Part shown: positions 48,580 to 60,649 of the stretch, piece after piece
How positions within the stretch are numbered: the stretch's first letter is position 1
Layout of the letters: each line of letters starts with the position of its first letter
Assembly: GCF_028476545.1 (NCBI RefSeq)
Contig: NW_026731570.1
Location: 694,001 to 758,000, forward strand
DNA from: Physella acuta
Lineage: Eukaryota > Mollusca > Gastropoda > Physidae
Reading direction: 5' to 3'
Length of the DNA stretch: 64,000 nt
Notes under the pieces: generated by a model
Told to the model about the DNA's origin: nothing
The model's input: only the letters and a program-made list of their open reading frames with translations
The model's database searches: none
Made by a program: the position numbers and the translations under genes

Positions 48580-49925
48580 GTTTTAGCGCTTGTTAACGTA
48601 AAGGGTTTTAGACATGATTTTCCCCTTACTATTTAGTCTTGGATATAGGGCTAACAAAAGCACCGTTACACAAGTAACGTAATAAGTCACATAATCCGAA
48701 GGTTGATTATAGACCACACCCTGAAGGGCAACAACTCTGACCCGCGAGAAAGATTGAAGAAATGTACACTGGATGTCTGGACAGAATAAATGCGCTTTCT
48801 TTTTCCTCTTGTGTTTATTTCAGACTTTTTCTCCCAGGATAGGGGTGGGGGTAACTGGTAAAAGTATATACTTTCTTTGTAATTTCTATTTCGTTCGCGG
48901 TAGGCGAAGGTGGGTGGGGGGGGGGGGGGGGGGGGGTGAGCCTAAAAAGGAACTCTGATCCCCACACCTGAATTAATCCCGAACACACACACACACAAAA
49001 TGCGTCCACTAACCCCATCACACACAACATGCGTCCACTAATCCCACCACACACACAACATGCGTCCACTAATCCCACCACACACACAACATGCGTCCAC
49101 TAATACCCTCCCCCCACACCAAACAAATACACTCCTACTGATATCTAACACCTCCAACTCAATTAACATACCCACAGTAAACCCCCTCACACTAACAGTA
49201 GATATTATTGTAAACACACCAATGCAAATCATTTGTATTGCCTACACTACTCTACAACACAATCTATTCGCCCACACTAAATTTTCCGACACTAAATTAT
49301 CACTCACTAAATTCTCCCGCACTAAATTCACCCAGACAAAATTTTCCCGCACTAAATTCTCCCACAATGAATTCTTCCACACTAAATTCCGCCGCAATAT
49401 ATTCTCAAATGAATTCTCCAACATTTAATTCTCCCACACTAAATTCTCCCGCACTAAATTCTCCAGCATTAATACTCCCACAATGAATATCTCACACTAA
49501 ATTCTCCCACATTAAATTTTCTCCCACTAAATTCTCCCAGACAAAATTTTCTCCCACTAAATTCTCCCACACTAAATGCTCCAGGTTTGCTGTCGTCTTT
49601 TGTTTGTTTGAAAGTACCTCGCGTGTGGAACTTTATTGTCAGGGGAGAAAACAAACAATGTTATGTTTTCAAGGGAGGTAATTATAAAATTAAACGATAA
49701 AAGGAAGAGAAAAAAGTAGTAAACCACTTTTAAACATAAACAAGTAAACAGACATTAATATTAATTTAAAAAAAAAATGAATGTAAAAATTTAATTTAAA
49801 CATTTGTTGATTTTTCACACAGTGTTAATTAAAACTCACAGTAATTTTGTGGTGTCAAACCAACAAAAATAATTAAATGTAACTAGTATCATCCAGCTGT
49901 AATATTAATACCAATCATTTTGGTT
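48580..49925 (+). mobile_element. LINE leader R, copy 10
   Basis: Plus-strand R starting at TTTTAGCGCTTGTTAACG, with a diverged MITE at about 48815-48965, four ATGCGTCCACTAA units at 49000-49105, 15-mers at 49265-49580, and the 3' blocks to 49925. Confidence 0.83.
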
Positions 49926-50002
49926 AAGTGATATATGACTCGGACCACCAGCGTTTTAAAACTTATTTCTGCGATTTTTTTTTGTTAGCAGGTAAATGTA
50001 AT

Positions 50003-50231
50003 TGTGGAGTTCACCCTACTGTGTATGTATCCATGTATGTTTATGCATTGTAATCCCAAGGTCGAATGCGGGTATAAAAGGGCGAGTGAACGATTGTAGG
50101 GGGGTCAGTCAGCAGGTTAGTTGCTAGCGATTAGGACGAGGGCCACTTTTGAATGTACTTGAGACGGAATAAAAGTAGTGAACCAAGTCACGAAGCGAAG
50201 TTGTTTGTCAGAGACTAACCGGAACGTAACA
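50003..50231 (+). mobile_element. probable solo LTR (Gypsy-like), fossil
   Basis: About 229 bp starting TGTGGAGTTC and ending GTAACA, with a TATAAAA box at 50073 and AATAAA at 50168, in promoter/poly(A) order. No internal region. Absent from the left arm at the matching place. No target duplication was confirmed, and a 59-bp direct repeat overlaps its right edge (50214 and 50273). Confidence 0.5.
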
Positions 50232-50428
50232 CTATCGTTCTATTTTGTATATGTATAAATTCAACTATGTTAACTAACCGGAACGTAACACTATTGTTCT
50301 ATTTTGTATATGTATAAATTCAACTATATTACATTTGCTGATGTTAATGTACTTGTTTTAAATTGCAAATTAAAAAAAAATTGAACTTTTTATTTTAGAT
50401 TAAAAAAGAAAGAAAAAATGTAATGGAT

Positions 50429-51750
50429 CAGGGTCGGCAACCTACGTCTCCATGCACACAAATTAATAATTATCTTATTTTCAAAACTCATTAAAATGTT
50501 GCTCTGCAACACTCGGTAATGAACCATATAATAGTAAATATAAACAATAAACACACGCTATTCTATTAGAACTTCGCTTAGGTTTTCAAAAACATTGAGA
50601 ATTTTTTAATGCTAAATTAATTAGTGATTGGCTGATATGTGTAGTGCTTACGTTTAAACAGTAACGCTAATTTTAGAGAAATTGTTGTTGTTGTTTGTTG
50701 TTTGTTTATAGCCCGTTTTCAGAGAGATTGATGTGATGTAGGGGAAATTCGGACCGGTCAGTTCTAAAGATCTTCCGGAGTCCCCTACGATCTGAAACGT
50801 TATGAAGAGGTTCCTGGATTTGACAACCAAACATTTGTGGAGTGGTAAGTTCACGGAAATCACGAGCAAGTTAGGGGAGTTGGAGGTCCAGTAAAACATG
50901 CACGTTACGCTGCACAAAAGGACGACTCTAAAAGATAAGCTGCGAGTTGAGGCACTAATATGTGACGCATGGAATAGTCTCCCAGGATAGTAAAGCGAGG
51001 TGAAGAAGTTGTTATCTGGAGTGCTGACGATCTTCGGGTCAACATATTCATACAAGCCAGCGTTTTCTTGCATGAATATAATAAAAAGTAAAGAAGCCGG
51101 GACATCCAGGGCGTCAAGCGTGCGTTCTGCCGCTAGACCACGCCACTCCACTGATTAGCGTTAGGCAAAGTAACAGCGGCTGGGCATAATGCTGAACACA
51201 CTACCCCCCCCCTCCTATATACCCCGAGATAATTTAAATTAATGTACTCTATTTCGTATGTCTCATGTATCTGGGGTGCGAACTGAGATGATTTATACAT
51301 GTTTTTGTTATAACAAAGCTGTTTTCTATAATCGTTATTACTTTGTAATTGGATTTTTACGTCTGGCTGTCTCTCTGTGACTTGATACATGAAGTAAAAC
51401 TACAACGTATGGGTTTTATTGTGTGCTTTTTACATTTGAATATGTCATACCTTTTTATATATTTTATCTCTTACATCATCTTGAAATAAATTTATTAATC
51501 TTACCGTTTAGTTAGTAGAAGTTTTTTATATAAATATCTTATTTTTCAAATGCAACACGTGTTTCAGATGTGCTGCTAAATAATATTTAGCCTAACTTTA
51601 ACTCTAAGATGGACTACAAAAGAAACACCGAACACAGAACAGTGAATGTAATAAAAAGAATTTGATACAAGGGTGCTCAAACTGAAATAAATCGCTTTAT
51701 CGTACTTTTTGTTTTTTTAGAAATGCATCCTTCATAAATGGCTCCAACTA
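50429..51750 (+). pseudogene. hAT transposase remnant, right-arm copy
   Basis: Inverted partner of 39075-40432. Starts at CAGGGTCGGCAACCTACG; transposase motifs are on the plus strand in broken frames (CDAWNSLPG, then GVLTIFGS). The left-end GGATCAGGGTCGG junction matches the left-arm copy. SINE-head sequence lies at about 51110-51160. Confidence 0.82.
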
Positions 51751-51759
51751 ATAAAAATG

Positions 51760-51933
<174 letters not shown>

Positions 51934-52022
51934 ATATTTATTTTTTTTTTAATTTTTTTTATTTATTTTTAATTTATATATATATTAAAATGACTTGCTA
52001 CACTACATCCATTTTTTTAAAT

Positions 52023-53335
52023 CGTTGGGGAAATTTACACCCTCTTACTACAACATAACGGTAGGAGATCTATATGCCCTTTTTGTGGCACGACCAAACA
52101 CGGACCGGCCTCTTGCCGAAGTTCGTATGTAAGGGAACGAGACAATATATCAAAAGATAATGATGGTAGACGACAGAGAATATGTGTCAGACGACGCCAC
52201 AGAAACCCAGCCAGCCCAAGAACCAGCCAAAGAACCAGCCAAAGAACCAGCCAAAGAACCAGCCCAAGAACCAGCCAAAGAACCAGCCAAAGAACCAGCC
52301 AAAGAACCAGCCCAAGAACCAGCCAAAGAACCAGCCAAAGAACCAGCCAAAGAACCAGCCCAAGAACCAGCCCAAGAACCAGCCAAAGAACCAGCCAAAG
52401 AACCAGCCAAAGAACCAGCCAAAGAACCAGCCAAAGAACCAGCCCAAGAACCAGCCCAAGAACCAGCCCAAGAACCAGCCCAAGAACCAGCCCAAGAACC
52501 AGCCAAAGAACCAGCCAAAGAACCAGCCATAGCCCCAACCACAAAACGAGAATAGACAACAGTTCCGGGAAAAAGAAACAAGCCTTTAAGGAAAAAATGA
52601 AAAAGACAGTTAACGAAACAAAGAAAATGAACACATTATTGAAACTGATTCTATCCAGAGCCCTACACGGCCAACCCCAACACGCGCAGTCCCAAAGGAC
52701 TTTAATTTCGTGGCAGACAAACTAGACATTGTAGAACCAAAAAACATTTGAAACCGCTTAACCGCAGACAAACCACGCGCCGACTAAATCAACAACATTA
52801 AAACATCCTTCAAACTAGTCTACACATGTATAGCACTATATCCACACACCTTACAAACCACTCACTGGTGTAAAACATCTGGGAATAGATTCCGATAAGA
52901 CAGAATTTACGCCACACTGAGCATGAAAATCAACAAAGTAGAACACATATTCTCAAAACTACAGTTTAGCGACCATACAGCAGTTCTGACAACTTTAAAA
53001 AACGAACAAACACAAAGCAAACAAAAACATAACACATACTGGAAACTCAATAATTCACTATTAATAGACGAGCGCTACACAAAGGCATAAAAGACATAAT
53101 ACAATTTTAAATGCAATCATCACCAAAATTTAACAAAATCCAACATTCGGACGATTTTAAATAAGACATTAAGCGGATATCAATTCACAAATCAGAAGCA
53201 AAATAGAGCAGATAGGATCGGAAAACCAAACACATCACACTCTCATACTAGAACAAAGCATACAAAGATCAAAACAAATCAAACAAATAATGGACGAAAA
53301 CAACCAAGAGACGACTGACCCAAGAAAGATTTTAA
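52023..53335 (+). pseudogene. LINE ORF1 type 2 / endonuclease fusion with expanded repeat
   Basis: 5'-truncated at the knuckle (CPFCGTTKHGPASC near 52075-52115), then a hugely expanded Pro-Ala-Lys/Gln-Glu repeat (52206-52530), an EGEW-like remnant and a basic stretch. KDFNFVADKLDIVEPK at about 52700 is the endonuclease DFN region, with the same ORF1-endonuclease join as at 18055. Endonuclease blocks follow in broken frames, including LQFSDHTAVLTTL near 52965, then homology ends at GACTGACCCAAG (about 53320). Confidence 0.78.
52206..52530 (+). repeat. 12-bp coding minisatellite (PAKE/PAQE)
   Basis: About 27 units of CCAGCCAAAGAA or CCAGCCCAAGAA. The order of K and Q units shows a 48-bp higher-order pattern in places. 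The related copy at 17860 has only two or three units, so this is a local expansion. It keeps several frames open on both strands. Confidence 0.95.
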
Positions 53336-53384
53336 AATCGACTCGCGTTTTTATTTAACTTATCTTTATAATCTTTTCCCCTTC

Positions 53385-53590
53385 GTGCCCAATACACAAA
53401 TGGCAGATAAATTAAAGATCGTGTTTCAATCACCTCGACTTACAGGGAGACAACGTGGTCAGTACTAAGCCTATCCACCTTAGTTACCTAAGGTGCGTCA
53501 GGTACACATCAGATCTGGGTGAACTCACGGAGCCCAACAGAACTGAGCCCGGAATTCGAGACATTCGGACTAGCAGTAGAAAGCTTTGTG
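53385..53590 (-). mobile_element. SINE at the LINE/R junction
   Basis: Minus-strand SINE (ACGTGGTCAGTACTAAGCC body, GAGCCCGGAATTCGAGAC B-box side). It occupies the same place between endonuclease tail and R as the copy at 57250, so the two loci share this arrangement. Confidence 0.8.
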
Positions 53591-53619
53591 TTTAGTATTA
53601 TAGCTTAATAAGTATACTC

Positions 53620-54640
53620 TTACTTTTGTAATTTAGCGCTTGTGAAAGCTCGTTAATATATAGGGTATAAGACATGCTTTTTTCCTACTATTTAGTCTTA
53701 GATGAAGAAATAAATAAAGCACCGTTATACAAATGACGCAATCCGTCACATTGTCACATGATCTGGAGGTCGATTAAACCACACCCAAAAGGACAACTCC
53801 CCCACCCCCACTAATCCAAACACCCCCACTCAACTTACCCACAGTAAACCCAATCACACGTAGATTTATTTATATACACACAAACACTCAAATAACTTCC
53901 TTTGTATACACTACAACACAATATACTCATTTCTCCCACACCTAATTCTCCTACACAAAATTGTCCCGCACTAAATTCTCCCACTCTAAACTCCCCCACA
54001 AAAAAAATTTCCCACACTAAATTCTCCCATACTTAATTCTCCCACACTAAATTCCCCCCACGCTAAATACCCACACACTAAATTCTCGCTTACTAAATTC
54101 TCCCACACTAAATTTTACCACACTTAACTCTCCCACTCTAAAAATCTCCCAAATCTCGATACAAAAATAGTCTCTACCAAAATCACCCAAACATTCGATT
54201 CCCCCCTCACTAGACTCCATTACACACTCCTCCCCCCACCCCACCCCCCCAGAATATTAGTGTTAGTCCCGAGAGTACACCAAGGTGTAACACAGTTCAC
54301 AGCGGTTTGCTCTCGTCTTTTGTTAGAGCCAAAATATCTCGAGCGTGAAACTTTTTTTGTTAAGGGAAAAAACAAATATTGAGTTTTTTTCAAGGGAGAT
54401 AATTATAAAATTAAACGATAAAAAAAATAATGGAAAAAACAAATACATTTTTATGCAAAAACAAGTAATCAAACATTGGTATAAATTATAGAAAATTAAA
54501 TTACAAACAAGTTATTTTAAACCTTTGGAGATTAATAAAAAAATGTTAATTACAACTCCTAGTAATTGTTAGTTGTTAATCGAATAATTAGATGTTACTT
54601 ATATCATTCAACTTTAATATTTTCACCGAGAAAACTATTC
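53620..54640 (+). mobile_element. LINE leader R, copy 11
   Basis: Complete R, 15-mers at 53935-54145, ending about 120 bp before the ORF1 ATG at 54762. Confidence 0.87.
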
Positions 54641-54761
54641 ATGTTTGCTTTTTTTATATTTTGTGTCGTTTTAAAAATTTTATTTGCGTGAAGCTTCTAT
54701 ATTCTTCTTTGTAATCCTCGATTACAAAAAACATACATACATCTCACCTCATTTTCACTAA

Positions 54762-56428
54762 TGTCATCCTCCAAGTCCACATTTGAAAACATTGTCACCG
54801 CATACAAAGGGTTTGCGCCCTTGGATGTTCCCCCTAGATCGAGAGACCGGAGGAGGATCCACCCGTACTACGGTTCGGGTGGATTTATGAAACCACGTGC
54901 CCAATCCTTTTCAGATACATCGAAGTCAACCGATCAATCAACAACCCTCATAATTGAACTGCCTGATGCAGAAAGTCCTGATCCTTTCTCGACTCAACCA
55001 ACCCCAAGTACAGTCATGCAGGTGGTCATTCAAGCTAACGGCCGTAACAATCTACGTGGACACATCATCCGCCAACTCATCAGCCCACATTAAATTCTGC
55101 TAATGGACTACGGACGAGGAGACGAATGGTTCTTTTCGTCCGAAAACTTCAACGTGGCTGAACTGGACAACACAACCAAACAGTACGGACCTTACTCACT
55201 GCACTTCACGATCTACCATAAGGACAAAATCAATGGAACACTAAGATGGGCTCCCCCGGCACTCGCAGATGACACCCTGCTCAAAGCTCTAGGAATAATC
55301 AGCAAAAAGGAACCAACAGTAAACAAAATCCCACACACTAACAACCGAAACTTCACAATATTCACAGACAACCCATCAACCATACCACACTATATCAGAT
55401 TTAACTACAAGAACAAAACGATCAACGTGCTTATAGCAATCCCGGGAATTAAACGCCAGACATGCGGGTCCTTACAACATTGGACAAACCAGTGCTATCA
55501 AAGAAATCAAGTACCGGACCAACAAACACCCTTACTGGAAAATTTAACAGAACCACTAAGAGTATCAGTCACTCCACCAGCAATAAATGGTACACCCAAA
55601 TCTGACGAACCAACAAGCGAAATCACCAATCGTCAAATTAACTGCAACAACAGACCTCAGCTCAACAAATGGTACACCCAAATCTGACGAACAAACAAGC
55701 GAAATCACCAATCATCAAATTAACTGCAACAACAGACCTTAGCTCAACAAATGGTACACCCAAATCTGACGAACCAACAAGCGAAATCACCAATCGTCAA
55801 ATTAACTGCAACAACAGACCTTAGCTCAACAAATGGTACACCCAAATCTGACGAACCAACAAGCGAAATCACCAATCGTCAAATTAACTGAAACAACAGA
55901 CCTTAGCTCAACAAATGGTACACCAAAATCTGACGAACCAACAAGCGAAATCACCAATCGTCAAATTAACTGCAACAACAGACCTCAGCTCAGACCTTAA
56001 TTCACCATCCACGCTGATCCCAAACACGATTACAGCGAAGCCAATCCTTACAATAAACATCCTTAGCCCAAAATCAGAAATGGACGCCAGCACAAATCCA
56101 AAAAGGAAAAAGAAGGACAGTCCTACAGATGTAAAGCAAACAACAAAAAGTCTAAAAACCACAAAATTGGTAGATGACAACACAAAATGCAGATTTTGCA
56201 CCCAGCAACACAAAACATCCACGGAAGCGGAAAAGCACGAACATAAAGTACACACGAAGCTCTTACAGTGCTATATTTGTGACGACAAAACAATCAACAC
56301 AGACATATTCATGCACTATACAGAAAAACATTACGACGAAACAATGTATAGCTGTCAGATTTGAAACGTATTCCTCCCATTAGAGGGTATGAAGTTACAT
56401 GCAAAAAACCACCATCCGGGACAGAAAT
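54762..56428 (+). pseudogene. LINE ORF1 type 1 with C2H2 fingers and 82-bp repeats
   Basis: ATG at 54762 (MSSSKSTFENIVTAYKG), then GFAPLDVPPRSRD, GGFMKPRAQSFSD and HIIRQLISPH, where a TAA at 55091 interrupts. The same frame continues MDYGRGDEWFFSSENF and GTLRWAPPAL. The knuckle region (RQTCGSLQHWTNQC) has lost its first Cys pair spacing. A linker of five 82-bp repeats (55587-55996) follows; then a new frame (55915-56364) has a Pro/Thr/Lys linker, NPKRKKKDSP and C2H2 fingers CRFC..H..H, CYIC..H..H and a third partly beyond a stop. About 65-70% similar to the 36612-38306 copy, so an independent copy or an old one. Confidence 0.82.
55587..55996 (+). repeat. 82-bp tandem repeat, five copies
   Basis: Units start at 55587, 55669, 55751, 55833 and 55915 (ATGGTACACCCAAATCTGAC). 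As 82 is not a multiple of three, the ORF1 reading frame changes in each unit. Confidence 0.95.
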
Positions 56429-56654
56429 AGATCGCTCATCATACAGCTTCGACGGAACAGTAATTAATTGTTTAACCCATTGCAATCTTAGACGTTTTGT
56501 ATAGTGAAACCTTAAAATAACATGCTTAATTATATTATGGGGAAAATTGTATTACATGCGAAAAAAAAGGAAAAAAAACACGTATCTGTTATTATTAAAA
56601 ATTAAAAAAATAAAAAAAATAAAAAAAAAATTAAAAAATTCTATATATAATCTA

Positions 56655-57215
56655 AACCGAATACGCAGACTAAATCAACAACATTAAAACATACTTCAAA
56701 CTAGTCGACACATACAGAGCGCAATATCCACACACAATATAAACCACCCACGGAAATAACACATCTGGAAATAGATTCCGTCTAGACAGAATTTACGCCC
56801 CAGTGAACAGGAAAAGAAACAAAATTGAACGCCTATTCTCAACACTACAGTTAACGACCATACAACAGTTCTGAAAACTTTAAAAAACGAACAAACACAA
56901 AGCAAACAACAACATAACACATACATGAAATTACAAAATTCACTATTACTAGTCGAGAACTATACAAAAGCATAAAAGACATAATACAATTTTACACAGT
57001 CATCACCAAAATCAAACAAAATCCAACATTGGGACGATTTTAAATAAGACTTTAAGCGGATATCAATTTAATATGCTTGTATCATTAATAGCATTAATAG
57101 GCTCGGAAAACCAAACACACCACACTCTCATACTAGAACAAAGCATACAAAGATCAAATCAAACAAATAATGGACAAAAACAACCAAGAAACGACTGACC
57201 CAAGAAAGATTTTAA
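56655..57215 (+). pseudogene. LINE endonuclease fragment
   Basis: Homologous to 52785-53335 and to the minus-strand 22100-22760: RAQYPHT-like, RFRLDRIYAPVN and a degraded SDH region near 56850, then GACTGACCCAAG. Frames are broken. Together with 54762-56428 and R copies 11 and 12 it forms one R-ORF1-endonuclease-SINE-R unit. Confidence 0.72.
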
Positions 57216-57249
57216 AATCGACCCGCACTTTTTATTTAACTTATCTTCA

Positions 57250-57475
57250 TAATCTTTTCCCCTTAGTGCCCAATACAAAAATGGCAGATAAAGTAAAGAC
57301 CGTGTTTCAATCCCCTCGATATACAGGGAGATAATGTGGTCAGCACTAAGTCTATTCGCCTTAGTTACCTAAGGTGCGTCAGGTACCCATCAGAGCTGGG
57401 TGAACTCACGGAGCCCAACAGAACTGAGCCCGGAACTCGAGACATTCGGACTAGCAGTAGAAAGCTTTGTGTTTA
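57250..57475 (-). mobile_element. SINE at the second LINE/R junction
   Basis: Near-identical to the SINE at 53385-53590, including both edges (AATCTTTTCCCCTT and AGAAAGCTTTGTGTTTAG). Confidence 0.8.
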
Positions 57476-57489
57476 GTATTATAGCTTAA

Positions 57490-58860
57490 AAGGTGTACTC
57501 TTACTTTTGTAATTTAGCGCTTGTGAAAGCTCGTTAATATATATGGCATTTGACATGGTTTTTTCCCTACTATTTAGTCTTAAATGAAGAAATAAATAAA
57601 GCACAAATGATGCAATCCGTCACATTGTCACATGATCCGGAGGTCGATTAAACCACACATAGAAGGACAACTCCCCCACCCCCCACTAATCCAAACACCC
57701 CCAAGCAACTTACCCAAAGTACAAAGTAAAACCCATCACACCCACCGTAGATTTATTTATATATACACACACTCAAATCATTTCCCTTGTCTACACTACA
57801 ACACTACACAATCATTTCTCGCACACTAAATTCTCCGACACTAAATTCTCCGACACTAAATTCTCCCACACTAAATTCTCCCACACTATATTCTCCCACA
57901 CTAAATTTTCCCACACTAAATTCTCCACACTAAATTCCTCCACACTAAATTCTCCCACACTAAATTCTCCCACACTAAATTCTCCCACACTAAATTCCTC
58001 CACACTAAATTCTCCCACACTTAATTCTCCCACACTAAATTCTCCCACATTAAATTCTCCCACATTAAATTCTCCCACACTAAATGCTCCTATACTAAAT
58101 TCTCCCACACTAAATTCTGCCTAACTGAATTCTCCCAGACTAAATTCTCCCACTCTAAATTCTCCCACACTCATTTCTCGCACACTAAATTCTCTCACAC
58201 TAAATTCTCCCACACTAAATGCTCTCACACTAAATTTTCCCATAATAAATTCTCCCACAATAAATTCTCGCACACTAAATTCTCTCACACTAAATTCTCT
58301 CACACTAAATTCTCCCACACTATATTTTACCTCACTAAACTCTCCCACACTAAAAATTTCCCAAATCTAAACTCGATACAAAAATAGTCTCCACCAAAAT
58401 CACCCAAACATTCAACTACCTCATTCTAAATTCCATCACACACTCCCCCCCCCCCCCCCCCCAATGAAAAACTGACACAGATTATTAGTGTTAGTCCCAA
58501 GAGTGCACCAAGGTGTAGCACAGTTCACAGCGGTTTGCTGTCGTCTTCTGTTTCTGTCAAAATATCTCGCGCGAACTACTTTTTTGTCAGGGGAAATAAC
58601 AGACAATAAATCTTTTTAAAGGGAGGTAATGATAAAATTAAACGATAAAAAGAAAAGCAAAAAGTATTATTATACATTGAAACAAAAACAAGTAAACAAA
58701 CGTTAAAATTAATTTTAAAAAATTAAATTACAAGAAACATATCTAAAAAATTTGGTAATTTATAACAAAATGTTAATTACAACTCCTAGTAATTGTTAGA
58801 TGTTAATGCTATAATTAGTAAACACTAGTATCAACCAGCAATAATATTAATACCAAGAAC
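57490..58860 (+). mobile_element. LINE leader R, copy 12, largest 15-mer array
   Basis: Complete R with the longest CTAAATTCTCCCACA array (57820-58345, about 35 units, unit lengths 12-15) and a C run at 58446. No ORF1 follows. Confidence 0.88.
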
Positions 58861-59024
58861 GATTAAGCGAATTATTTGAGTTCTTGGTGACTACGTGTTC
58901 TTATAATTATATCTGCATATTTACTAAAGGCGCACTTAATATGTGAGCGCAGGGATCAGCAGGGGTCAGCAGGTGCTGTAGGTGTGCTGTAGGTGTGCTT
59001 TACATGTGCCGTAGATGCACTGTA

Positions 59025-59340
59025 GATGTGTTAAATATGTACTGACGATATACTGTAGATCCCTGTAGATGTACTGTAGATGTATTAAATATGTACTGAC
59101 GATATACTGTAGATCCCTGTAGATGTACTGTAGATGTATTAAATATGTACTGACGATATACTGTAGATCCCTGTAGATGTACTGTAGATGTATTAAATAT
59201 GTACTGACGATATACTGTAGTTCCCTGTAGATGTACTGTAGATGTATTAAATATGTACTGACGATATACTGTAGATCCCTGTAGATGTACTGTAGATGTA
59301 TTAAATATGTACTGACGATATACTGTAGATCCCTGTCGAT
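59025..59340. repeat. 54-bp minisatellite at the inner edge of the SLC34 duplication
   Basis: About six nearly identical 54-bp units (GATGTACTGTAGATGTATTA core). The left arm has only a single similar stretch (ACAGTATATCTACAGTGTAC at 28837), so it expanded after or at the duplication. It keeps an 18-residue repeat frame open on the minus strand. Confidence 0.92.
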
Positions 59341-59574
59341 GAACTGAAGATGCGCCCTTGCCCAGCCCTCACAATGACAGTAGCAATTTCGAATCATTAC
59401 GATGAAGAAATTTTCTTTTATTTTAAGAGGGTTAGGGTTAGTTGAAACAAATTAAATATACTGCCCCCGTCATTGGATAAATTATTGCACAGAATACTCG
59501 TATAATTCTTTCATTAACATTTAAACGTGTGGAGGCAAATTAACTCGCCCCCTTCACAACAACAATAAGAAAAT

Positions 59575-59647
59575 CATCCCCGGCGGGATTCGAACCCGCG
59601 ACCTCTGGATTAGAAGTCCAGCGATCTATCCCCTGCGCTACGGGGAC
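59575..59647 (-). tRNA. tRNA-Arg (anticodon TCT), second copy
   Basis: Inverted partner of 28541-28613. The acceptor stem GTCCCCG/CGGGGAT and anticodon stem CTGGA/TCCAG are good, loop CTTCTAA, T arm perfect. The 3' side of the D stem has changed from GCGC to GATC, breaking two pairs. A short TTTTC lies downstream. Fold otherwise sound. Confidence 0.88.
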
Positions 59648-59731
59648 GAGTTAGCAATAGTCTGTAAAGTGTTATCATGTGTTATAAGTTCCGTAATTTA
59701 GCAGTGCTAATGCGCTCCACCCCACTTTCAG

Positions 59732-59883
59732 ATCGACAAAAACGCCATCAACAAAATTGCAGACGGCACGGATCCCGACTTCGACTACGACCGCGCCATC
59801 ATGAAGGTGTGCTGCCACAAGAAGACACCTTCAAGACTGCGGCCAACTACACGCTTGCGCAGAAGACTGACTTCTGTCAGGAG
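59732..59883 (+). pseudogene. SLC34 loop exon, copy with 34-bp deletion
   Basis: Matches exon 28271-28456: acceptor CCACTTTCAG, opening IDKNAINKIADG, donor CAGGAG|GTACGA. A 34-bp deletion after AAGAAGACACCT removes one Cys-Cys pair and shifts the frame. Splice sites are kept. Confidence 0.9.
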
Positions 59884-59899
59884 GTACGATCAGAATGAG

Positions 59900-60100
59900 G
59901 TTATTCATCATCGTCATCATCATCATCATCCTCATCATCATCATTAACATCATAATAATCATCATCATCATCATTATTATCATTACCACTACCACCACCA
60001 CCATCATCATCAGCATCATTATTATCATCATCGTCATCATCATCATTATTTTCATTACCAACATCATCATCAACATTACCATCATCAACATTACCATCAC

Positions 60101-60140
<40 letters not shown>

Positions 60141-60142
60141 TT
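59900..60142 (+). repeat. (ATC)n microsatellite
   Basis: Complement of the (GAT)n array in the left arm, about 240 bp and differently interrupted. Confidence 0.95.
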
Positions 60143-60335
60143 TTCCTGTTTGTGCCCAAGACACAGGGGGCAGAAGAAGTAGAGCTCATCTGCTTCAGAG
60201 ACCTCGGCATATGAAGAGATAGTATGGTCAGCACTATGCCAAGCTGCCTTTATTTCCCTTACATAGTTACGTACCCATCAGAGTTGGGTGGACTCAGGGA
60301 CAATTTACTGACTTGAACCCAAATTCAAAAGAAAG
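60143..60335 (-). mobile_element. SINE, partner of 27660-27850
   Basis: Body CATATGAAGAGATAGTATGG and GTACCCATCAGAGTTGGGTG; same 5' truncation as the left-arm copy. Confidence 0.82.
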
Positions 60336-60519
60336 ATGTTGATAGTTGAGATTAATGGTTTAGGTTAATGCTTGAAGTTAATGGTTAACGATTGTGGTTC
60401 AATTGCCTCGGTTAACTTTTGTTCTAAACTTAAATGATTAGCGTAAGTTGTATACACCAGATTTCACTACGTTAACGTTAGAGATCGTTGTATAGACGTC
60501 ACGACTTCATGTGACAGCG

Positions 60520-60640
60520 TGGTAGAGCATACGACTGCTAACAGGAAAATCTTGAGTTCAAATCCGGGTTCAATTCCTTGAGTGACAGAAACAGAGAAAC
60601 TCTACTTGACTTGCCGCTTGGACCGTTAGGTTCGAAAAGG
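60520..60640 (+). mobile_element. SINE, partner of 27370-27515
   Basis: Head (GACAGCGTGGTAGAGCATAC) and B box (GAGTTCAAATCCGGGTTCAA) joined to the tail, with the same internal deletion. Confidence 0.8.
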
Positions 60641-60649
60641 GAAATTTTA

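Noticed and set aside
53620-58860. R as the long terminal repeats of an LTR element
   Set aside because: R lacks TG..CA limits, its neighbours encode an APE-type endonuclease, and it repeatedly sits just upstream of ORF1 as a leader.
59677-59898. 73-codon plus-strand frame as a new small gene
   Set aside because: It is the frameshifted SLC34 exon copy read from an intronic ATG.
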